A DNA stretch of 5,000 bases from an uncultured Planctomycetales bacterium (lineage in GTDB: Bacteria; Planctomycetota; Planctomycetia; Isosphaerales; Isosphaeraceae): NCBI GenBank assembly GCA_937997355.1, contig CALKTZ010000513.1, positions 1 to 5,000 of the forward strand, given 5' to 3'. Below are positions 1 through 5,000 of this stretch, piece after piece. Position 1 is the stretch's first letter; every line of letters starts with the position of its first letter. Made by a program: the position numbers and the translations under genes. The notes beneath the pieces were generated by a model, which ran no database searches, was not told where the DNA came from, and was given only the letters and a program-made list of their open reading frames with translations.

Positions 1-823
1 TGGCCTGGGGGTCGTAGAAGGTGGCGGTCCCCACCTGGACGGCGGACGCCCCCGCGACCAGGAAGTCGAGGGCGTCGGTGACATTGGCGATCCCGCCGAT
101 TCCGACGACCGGATATCCGGGCAAGGCGCGGGAAACCTCCCAGACCATCCGCAGGGCGAGCGGCTTGATCGCGGGGCCGGAGAGGCCGCCGATGTCGTTG
201 GCGAGGATCGGCCTTCGTCGCTTCCAATCGACGGCCATCCCCCGGAACGTGTTGACGAGCGAGACGGCATCGGCGCCGGCATTCGCGGCGGCGGCGGCGA
301 TCGGGACGATCTCGGTCACGTTCGGGGTGAGTTTCGCGAGGATCGGCAGCGACGAGACCTCTCGAACGCGCTTCACGAGGCGGCCCACCGCGCCGGCATC
401 GATCCCGAGATCCAGGCCGTGGCTGACATTCGGGCACGAGATATTCAACTCGACCGCGGCGAGCCCCGGCTGATTTTCGAGCATGGCCGCCATCGCCACG
501 AACTGGTCCTCGTCCTCCCCGGCGATGTTCGCGATCACGGCGGTCCCGAGGTTCCGAAGATACGGAAGATGCTCGTGCAGGAAGTGCTCGATCCCGTCAT
601 TGTCGAGGCCGATCGCATTGAGCAGCCCCGAGGAGGTCTCGACCGTCCGGGGGGTCGGGTTCCCCGCCCGGGGCTGGAAGGTCACCGTCTTGGGGATCAG
701 CCCGCCGAGTCGCTGGACCTGCACGAACGGGGTCATCTCCCGGACATAGCCGAATGTCCCCGACGCGACGAGGACGGGATTCTTCAGCTTCAACCGCCCC
801 AGCACCACTTCCAGATCAGCCAC
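1..823 (-). CDS. pyrD: Dihydroorotate dehydrogenase, class 1B catalytic subunit (3' end beyond window)
   Basis: This gene encodes the FMN enzyme that oxidises dihydroorotate to orotate in de novo pyrimidine synthesis, in the cytoplasm. Translating the minus strand gives 274 uninterrupted residues. It opens with the family N-terminus (NPVLVASGTFGY, 15-26), followed by IPKTVT (43-48; Lys45), LLNAIGLDNDG (67-77), and ELNISCPN (125-132), where Cys130 is the class 1 active-site base (class 2 enzymes use Ser). Further on are Lys164 in AKLTPN, VNTFRGM (190-196), and the C-terminal FMN-phosphate region GIGGI (241-245) and AVQVGTATFYDP (261-272). Members run to about 300-310 residues, so roughly 30 are missing past position 1. 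I chose GTG at 823: it matches the family N-terminus and has GGAG six bases upstream. An in-frame GTG at 868 would add 15 residues of no recognisable character. Class 1B enzymes normally pair with the electron-transfer subunit PyrK, which is not in the window. The assignment to DHODH is firm; the 1B subclass is likely from the N-terminal wording. Confidence 0.95.
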   Translation of the reverse strand, partial: MADLEVVLGRLKLKNPVLVASGTFGYVREMTPFVQVQRLGGLIPKTVTFQPRAGNPTPRTVETSSGLLNAIGLDNDGIEHFLHEHLPYLRNLGTAVIANIAGEDEDQFVAMAAMLENQPGLAAVELNISCPNVSHGLDLGIDAGAVGRLVKRVREVSSLPILAKLTPNVTEIVPIAAAAANAGADAVSLVNTFRGMAVDWKRRRPILANDIGGLSGPAIKPLALRMVWEVSRALPGYPVVGIGGIANVTDALDFLVAGASAVQVGTATFYDPQA

Positions 824-829
824 GTTCCA

Positions 830-833
830 CTCC
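830..833 (-). promoter_or_regulatory. Ribosome binding site of pyrD that decides its GTG start
   Basis: On the minus strand GGAG is followed by a six-base spacer and then GTG at 823. This spacing is near ideal and is the main sequence reason for preferring this GTG over the in-frame GTG at 868. An ATG at 837-835 also lies close by, but it is in a different frame from the PyrD reading frame. Confidence 0.6.
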
Positions 834-993
834 GCATCCGGGATTCTCGGGACGCTCCACGGCCGCACAATGTCTGGGAACGAACCGCTCAAATCTCGAT
901 TCGCGCTTCCGCCCCGTGGGGTCCCCCTGGCAATTCGATCGTATTGTGCGTATTCAAGATACCCTGGCGATTGTGTCGTGCGAAATGGCAGAC

Positions 994-998
994 GGAGG
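994..998 (+). promoter_or_regulatory. Shine-Dalgarno sequence that selects a TTG start for the synthetase
   Basis: GGAGG at 994-998 stands six bases before an in-frame TTG at 1005. The ATG codons at 1017 and 1020 would be 18 and 21 bases away, too far for normal use. The site therefore points to TTG as the initiation codon. Confidence 0.65.
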
Positions 999-1004
999 TG
1001 TGAA

Positions 1005-2642
1005 TTGAACGGGTTGATGATGAACGTGCCGCTGACGGTCCCCAGCATCCTGCAACGGGCGGAGCGTTTCTTCGCCGATCGGGAGATCGTGAGTCGGCTT
1101 CACGACGGCACGCTTCATCGCACGACTTACGGAGAGCTTGCCAAACGAGTCGCCCGTCTGCAAACCGCGTTGCTGGAGTTGGGGGTGCGGCCCGGAGATC
1201 GCGTGGCCTCGTTCGCCTGGAATTCCTACCGGCATCTCGAACTCTACTTCGCGGTCCCCTCCATCGGCGCCGTCCTGCACACCATCAATGTGCGGCTCGC
1301 CCGGGAGCACCTCACCTACCTGATCAATCACGCGAAAGATTGCGCGATCGTCGCCGATGCCTCGCTCGCCAATCCGCTGCTGGAGATCCGAGACGAGATC
1401 CCGACCGTCCGACATCTCATCCTGATGGAAGACCGCCAGGCGTCCGACGCGTCCGCAATCGCCGGCGCCCTCGATTATGAGGAATTGATGGCGCGGGCGA
1501 CGGAGGATCGGTCGGCGCATCCCATCGACGAGGAGGCGGCTGCCGGCCTCTGCTATACCTCGGGCACTACCGGGCAACTGAAGGGGGCGCTCTACAGCCA
1601 CCGGGCGCAGTATCTCCATGCGATGGCGATCTGCATGGCCGACTCGATCGGCGTGAGCGAGCGGGACACGGTCCTCCCCGTGGTCCCCATGTTTCACGTC
1701 AACGCCTGGGGCCTGCCTTATGCCGGCACCATGGTCGGGGCGAAGCAGGTTTATGCGGGGCCGAACGCGATCGGCCGATCGCTCGCGGAGCTGATCGAGG
1801 GAGAACGTATCACGCTGACGGCCGGCGTCCCCACGGTCTTCACCATGCTCGATCAGTATCTCCGGCAACACAAGCACGACCTGTCGAGTCTCAATCGAAT
1901 TTACATCGGCGGCGCGGCGACCCCCGCATCGTTGATCGAGAAATACGAGAAGGACCACGGACTCAACATCATCCCCGCCTGGGGGATGACCGAGACCACC
2001 CCCGTCGGCCTGGTGGGCCGGCACCCGTCGCAGATGCCCTACATCCCGCCCGAACGCCGGCAGGTCGAGCGGGTGAAGCCGGGCCCCCCGATCGCCGGGA
2101 TCGACGTCCGAATCGTCGACGGTTCGGGGAATGATCTGCCCTGGGATGGCCGCACCACCGGCGAGCTTCTCGTGCGAGGCCCCTGGGTCGCTCGACAATA
2201 CTACGAGAACACCGAGCCGGAGGCCGCCCGCTCGTTCTCGATCGAAGGCTGGTTCCGGACCGGCGACATCGCCACGATCGATGAATTCGGCTACGTGCAG
2301 GTTACTGATCGGCTCAAGGACCTGGTCAAATGTAAGGGAGAATGGATTTCGAGCGTCGACATGGAGAATCAATTGACGGCCCTGCCCGGAATCGCCGAGG
2401 CGGCCGTGGTCGCTCGCCCCGATCCGAAGCGCGACGAGGTCCCCGTCATCTTCGCGGTCCGTCGCGAAGGCGTCACGCCGGCCGCGGAAGTCCACGATCT
2501 CCTCACGCACCTCGAAGCGCACTTCGCGAAGTGGCAACTCCCCCGGGTCCACGACGTCCATTTCGTCGATTCGATCCCCAAGACGACGGTCGGCAAGATC
2601 GATAAGAAGCTCCTCCGGGCCCGACTCGCCGAGCGCTCCTGA
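1005..2642 (+). CDS. AMP-forming acyl-CoA synthetase, AlkK/FadD-like (medium- or long-chain fatty acid-CoA ligase)
   Basis: This enzyme activates a carboxylic acid with ATP to an acyl-adenylate and then forms the CoA thioester. The 545-residue product contains the adenylate-forming motifs in order: P-loop CYTSGTTGQLKG (183-194), VVPMFHVNAWG (226-236), A5 motif AWGMTETTP (325-333), GWFRTGD (415-421; Asp421 expected to bind ribose), hinge TDRLKDLVK (434-442), GEWISSVDMEN (445-455), and PKTTVGKIDKK (525-535; Lys531 expected to be the adenylation lysine). Length and the VPMFHVNAWG block closely recall Pseudomonas AlkK (546 residues, from memory), suggesting a medium- or long-chain fatty acid substrate. 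Substrate chain length cannot be read from the sequence. No signal peptide or membrane segment is evident. I chose TTG at 1005 because of the GGAGG and because NGLMMNVPL aligns with the usual family N-terminus; ATG at 1017 or 1020 is the alternative. Two substitutions are unusual: Gln-Leu replaces the common Asn/Lys-Pro in the P-loop (191-192), and Lys444 sits where most relatives have Gly before GEW. Confidence 0.93.
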   Translation: MNGLMMNVPLTVPSILQRAERFFADREIVSRLHDGTLHRTTYGELAKRVARLQTALLELGVRPGDRVASFAWNSYRHLELYFAVPSIGAVLHTINVRLAREHLTYLINHAKDCAIVADASLANPLLEIRDEIPTVRHLILMEDRQASDASAIAGALDYEELMARATEDRSAHPIDEEAAAGLCYTSGTTGQLKGALYSHRAQYLHAMAICMADSIGVSERDTVLPVVPMFHVNAWGLPYAGTMVGAKQVYAGPNAIGRSLAELIEGERITLTAGVPTVFTMLDQYLRQHKHDLSSLNRIYIGGAATPASLIEKYEKDHGLNIIPAWGMTETTPVGLVGRHPSQMPYIPPERRQVERVKPGPPIAGIDVRIVDGSGNDLPWDGRTTGELLVRGPWVARQYYENTEPEAARSFSIEGWFRTGDIATIDEFGYVQVTDRLKDLVKCKGEWISSVDMENQLTALPGIAEAAVVARPDPKRDEVPVIFAVRREGVTPAAEVHDLLTHLEAHFAKWQLPRVHDVHFVDSIPKTTVGKIDKKLLRARLAERS

Positions 2643-2660
2643 GCTTGCCTCGATACTTAG

Positions 2661-2689
2661 CCATGGGCCGGGCATCGTCCGGCCCATGG
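2661..2689 (+). terminator. Perfect 11-bp inverted repeat downstream of the synthetase, probable terminator hairpin
   Basis: CCATGGGCCGG at 2661-2671 is exactly complementary to CCGGCCCATGG at 2679-2689, around the loop GCATCGT. In RNA a further G-U and a C-G pair could extend the stem to 13 pairs with a three-base loop. It starts 18 bases after the synthetase stop codon. There is no U-run directly after it on the plus strand (only GTTTC from 2701), and none on the other strand, so it is not a textbook intrinsic terminator. A transcript-stabilising 3' hairpin is the alternative. Being symmetric, it would form in RNA from either strand. Confidence 0.55.
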
Positions 2690-2741
2690 AGTCGATTACT
2701 GTTTCGATCCCATCAACCCAAGTCATCGATGCTGATCTGCA

Positions 2742-5000
2742 ATGAATCGCGAACTACCCACGGCCATGGCTATTGTGCGTGATCGCCTGATCCGGGAGAC
2801 ACGCGCCGAGGTCCACTTCGACCGGGGATTTCGCGGCCTCTACGCGACCGACGCGAGCCTCTATCAAGTGATGCCGATCGGCGTGGTCGTCCCCAGGACC
2901 GCCGAGGACATGGCGATCGCCGTCAAGATTTCCGCCGAGGAGGATGTCCCGATCCTGCCGAGAGGCGCGGCGACCAGCCTCTCGGGGCAGACGGTGGGGA
3001 CGGGCATCGTCATCGACACCTCGAAGTATCTGAATCGGATTGGGATCGTCGATCGCGATGCGTTCACCGTCCGGGCGGAAACCGGGGTCGTGCTCGACCA
3101 GCTCAACGCCCACCTGAAGCCTCTGGGCCTGATGTTCGGCCCCGACGTCTCCACGAGCGACCGGGCCACGATCGGCGGGATGCTCGGCAATAATTCCGCC
3201 GGTGCGCGATCCTTGCGATACGGCAAGATGGTCGATCATGTCCGGTCCCTCGATGTCGTGCTGTCGGATGGTACGCGGACGCGACTCGGCCCCGTCGCCG
3301 CGGATCGGCTCGATTCGCTCTGCGGGCAGCCCGACCTCGTGGGGAGGGTGCATCGAGTCGTCCGCGATGTCGTGGCCAGGCATCGCGACGAGATCGTCGC
3401 GAGGTTCCCCCACATCCTCCGGCGAGTCAGCGGATATAACCTCGACGAGTTCATCCCCGGACTGCCGGTACGCGCCGACGGCTGGGTGGACGAGCCCTGG
3501 GAATTCAACCTGGCCCGATTGATCGTGGGATCGGAAGGGACGTTGGCCGTCGCCACGAACGCCGAGCTGAAGGTGATGAAGATCCCCGCCGCGCAAGGGC
3601 TGGTCGTCCTCTCGTTCGCGACGATCCCCGCCGCGCTCGATCGCCTCGCCGAGATCGTGGCGACGGGACCCGTCGCCGTCGAGATGCTCGATCGGATGAT
3701 CCTCGAACTCGCCGCGATCAATCCCTTGTATTCCCAGTATCTCAATTTCGCGGAGGGACTCCCCGCCGCCGTGCTCGCGGCGCAGTTCTACGCCGACTCC
3801 CAGGAGGAGCTGGTTGCCCGAACCGATGAGCTGGCCCGCAAATTCCAGGGACGACCGGGCGTCACGGACGTCCGAATTCGGCTCACCGACGCCGCCAAGG
3901 ACGATTTCTGGAAGGTCCGGAAGGCCGGCTTCTCGCTCCTGACGGGGAGGGTCGGCGATGCCAAGCCGATCGCCTTCGTCGAGGACACCGCCGTCGATCC
4001 GGCCAGGCTCCCCGATTTCTATGCGCGATTCCAGGAGATCGTGGAGCGGCACCAACTCCAGGCCGCCTGCTATGGGCATGCGGATGTCGGCTGCCTGCAC
4101 ATCCGGCCGATCATCAACGTCAAGACCGAGGCCGGGGTGGAGAGCGTGCGATCGATCGCGCGCGAGGTTTCCGACCTGGTCCTGGAATTCGGCGGCGCCA
4201 TGAGCGGCGAGCATGGCGACGGGCTGGCGAGGAGCCTCTGGAACGAAAAACTCTTCGGGGCCGAGGTGTACTCGGCATTCCAGGAAGTGAAACGGGCCTT
4301 CGACCCCGGCAACCGCCTGAACCCCGGCAAGGTGATCGGCCGGGCCGATCCGGGGGACAATCTGAGGATCGGGCCGGATTACCACCCGGTCGAGCCCGCG
4401 GAAACCGTCTACGACTTCAGCGATCAGGGCGGATTCGTCCGGTCAATCGAGATGTGCTCGGGGGTCGGGGCCTGCCGAAAGACCTCGACCGGCACCATGT
4501 GCCCCAGCTACATGGCCACCCGGGACGAGATGCACTCGACGAGGGGCCGCGCGAATGCGCTGCGGCTCGTCATGACGGGCGAATTGCCGGGCGAGGCAGA
4601 CCAACCCTGGGCCGACGAAACGCTCATGGAGGCCCTCGATCTTTGCTTGCAGTGCAAGGCTTGCAAGAGCGAGTGCCCTTCCAAGGTTGACATGGCCAAG
4701 CTCAAGGGGGAGGTCCTGCACCAACGTTATCGGAACCGAGCGCGTCCGATCTCGCACTTGCTGATGGGGCATCTGGCCCGGCTTTATCCCATGGGGTCCG
4801 CGCTCGCACCGCTGGCGAACAAGACCATGCGGAATCCGGCCGTCAAATGGCTCCTGGAAAAGACCGCCGGCATCGATCGCCGCCGGACCTTGCCGAGCTT
4901 CGCGGCAACCTCGTTTCGGAGTTGGTTCCGCCGGCATAGGTCGAAAATCGTCGGCGACCCGCGAGGGACCGTGGTGCTGCTCGACGATTGCTTCACCAAC
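2742..5000 (+). CDS. FAD-linked oxidase fused to Fe-S region, YdiJ/Dld-II type D-2-hydroxyacid dehydrogenase (3' end beyond window)
   Basis: The 753 residues present show a GlcD-like flavoprotein followed by a GlpC-like Fe-S region. The FAD-binding half has VVPRTAEDM (49-57), RGAATSLSGQTVG (74-86), IGGMLGNNSAGARSLRYG (144-161), RVSGYNLDEF (228-237) and VGSEGTL (262-268). The FAD-oxidase C-terminal half has VEMLDRM (313-319), GHADVGCLHIRP (445-456) and SGEHGDG (488-494); His446, His453 and Glu490 match the metal-binding triad spacing of D-2-hydroxyglutarate dehydrogenases. The Fe-S region has C572-x5-C578-x8-C587P and C635-x2-C638-x2-C641-x3-C645P. VVLLDDCFTN at the window end looks like the start of the cysteine-rich CCG domain. 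Relatives are about 930-1020 residues, so roughly 200-260 are missing. It probably oxidises D-2-hydroxyglutarate or D-lactate and hands electrons to the respiratory chain; the substrate is undecided. ATG 2742 is the first possible start after an in-frame TGA at 2733; no Shine-Dalgarno is visible, and ATG 2766 is an alternative. No signal peptide or membrane span is apparent. Confidence 0.92.
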   Translation, partial: MNRELPTAMAIVRDRLIRETRAEVHFDRGFRGLYATDASLYQVMPIGVVVPRTAEDMAIAVKISAEEDVPILPRGAATSLSGQTVGTGIVIDTSKYLNRIGIVDRDAFTVRAETGVVLDQLNAHLKPLGLMFGPDVSTSDRATIGGMLGNNSAGARSLRYGKMVDHVRSLDVVLSDGTRTRLGPVAADRLDSLCGQPDLVGRVHRVVRDVVARHRDEIVARFPHILRRVSGYNLDEFIPGLPVRADGWVDEPWEFNLARLIVGSEGTLAVATNAELKVMKIPAAQGLVVLSFATIPAALDRLAEIVATGPVAVEMLDRMILELAAINPLYSQYLNFAEGLPAAVLAAQFYADSQEELVARTDELARKFQGRPGVTDVRIRLTDAAKDDFWKVRKAGFSLLTGRVGDAKPIAFVEDTAVDPARLPDFYARFQEIVERHQLQAACYGHADVGCLHIRPIINVKTEAGVESVRSIAREVSDLVLEFGGAMSGEHGDGLARSLWNEKLFGAEVYSAFQEVKRAFDPGNRLNPGKVIGRADPGDNLRIGPDYHPVEPAETVYDFSDQGGFVRSIEMCSGVGACRKTSTGTMCPSYMATRDEMHSTRGRANALRLVMTGELPGEADQPWADETLMEALDLCLQCKACKSECPSKVDMAKLKGEVLHQRYRNRARPISHLLMGHLARLYPMGSALAPLANKTMRNPAVKWLLEKTAGIDRRRTLPSFAATSFRSWFRRHRSKIVGDPRGTVVLLDDCFTN

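Larger units (their letters stand above)
824..1004. promoter_or_regulatory. Divergent intergenic region between pyrD and the acyl-CoA synthetase gene
   Basis: These 181 bases separate two genes pointing away from each other, so by position the region should hold both promoters. It is locally less GC-rich between about 931 and 990 than the flanking genes. I see no convincing -35/-10 pair on either strand; AT-richer stretches such as TATTCAAGAT at 951-960 are only weak candidates for the plus strand. A reading frame on the plus strand stays open from 870 into the synthetase, but the stretch before 1005 has no resemblance to the enzyme family and is treated as non-coding. No operator with clear dyad symmetry was recognised. 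Confidence 0.4.

Noticed and set aside
912..929. Short G/C runs (CCCCGTGGGG and GGGGTCCCCC) in the divergent intergenic region, considered as an operator or hairpin
   Set aside because: The arms are only four or five bases in a GC-rich context, so chance occurrence is likely.
21..1003. Plus-strand open frames of 150 and 194 residues (21-473, 419-1003) over pyrD
   Set aside because: The minus strand encodes an unmistakable dihydroorotate dehydrogenase through this stretch. The plus-strand products are low-complexity shadows.
870..1004. A 45-residue N-terminal extension of the synthetase starting at ATG 870
   Set aside because: The extra residues do not resemble the family, there is no good ribosome binding site before 870, and a well-placed GGAGG precedes TTG 1005.
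954..2726. A 590-residue open frame on the minus strand opposite the acyl-CoA synthetase
   Set aside because: It has the same cause: low stop frequency antisense to high-GC codons. The plus strand carries all the adenylate-forming motifs and this frame carries none.
943..2778. The ten-base word TATTGTGCGT occurring both in the intergenic region (about 942-951) and in the start of the flavoprotein gene (about 2771-2780)
   Set aside because: A single ten-base match with one copy inside coding sequence and no extended similarity is not convincing as a repeat or shared operator.
2754..4385. A 543-residue open frame on the minus strand opposite the flavoprotein gene
   Set aside because: It lies wholly antisense to a clearly conserved enzyme. 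Its product is rich in Asp, Gly, Arg and His with no recognisable motif, as expected when a GC-rich gene is read backwards in this phase.
4443..4999. Minus-strand open frames of 164 and 71 residues near the right edge
   Set aside because: They overlap the conserved Fe-S motifs of the plus-strand gene and show no domain of their own.

Overview
The window is ordinary, GC-rich bacterial chromosome holding three well-formed metabolic genes and no visible mobile element, CRISPR array or RNA gene. Base composition is strongly GC-rich with frequent CGATCG/GATC words, and codon third positions are mostly G or C. Together with the wording of the PyrD N-terminus and the start-site pattern (GTG, TTG, and an ATG without a Shine-Dalgarno), this would fit a planctomycete of the Isosphaeraceae type. 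That assignment is an impression from memory, not a demonstrated result; a deltaproteobacterium or another high-GC phylum is possible.

Layout: (1) Positions 1-823, minus strand: the first 274 residues of a class 1B dihydroorotate dehydrogenase (pyrD). Its C-terminus lies beyond the left edge. (2) Positions 824-1004: a 181-bp divergent intergenic region that must carry the upstream signals of both flanking genes. (3) Positions 1005-2642, plus strand: a complete 545-residue AMP-forming acyl-CoA synthetase of the AlkK/FadD type. Its best start is a TTG with a well-spaced GGAGG. (4) Positions 2643-2741: a 99-bp gap with a perfect 11-bp inverted repeat, probably a transcription-terminating hairpin. 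(5) Positions 2742-5000, plus strand: the first 753 residues of a large FAD-linked oxidase fused to a GlpC-like Fe-S region (YdiJ / Dld-II architecture). It runs off the right edge just as the cysteine-rich C-terminal domain begins.

Functionally, pyrD belongs to de novo pyrimidine synthesis and is transcribed away from the other two genes. The acyl-CoA synthetase activates a carboxylic acid to its CoA thioester. The flavo-iron-sulfur enzyme probably oxidises a D-2-hydroxyacid such as D-2-hydroxyglutarate or D-lactate and passes electrons on through its Fe-S clusters. The last two genes are co-directional, but the hairpin between them argues against tight co-transcription, and no shared pathway can be read from the sequence. 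I found no undescribed system; the findings below are modest points about motif variants, start sites and regulation.
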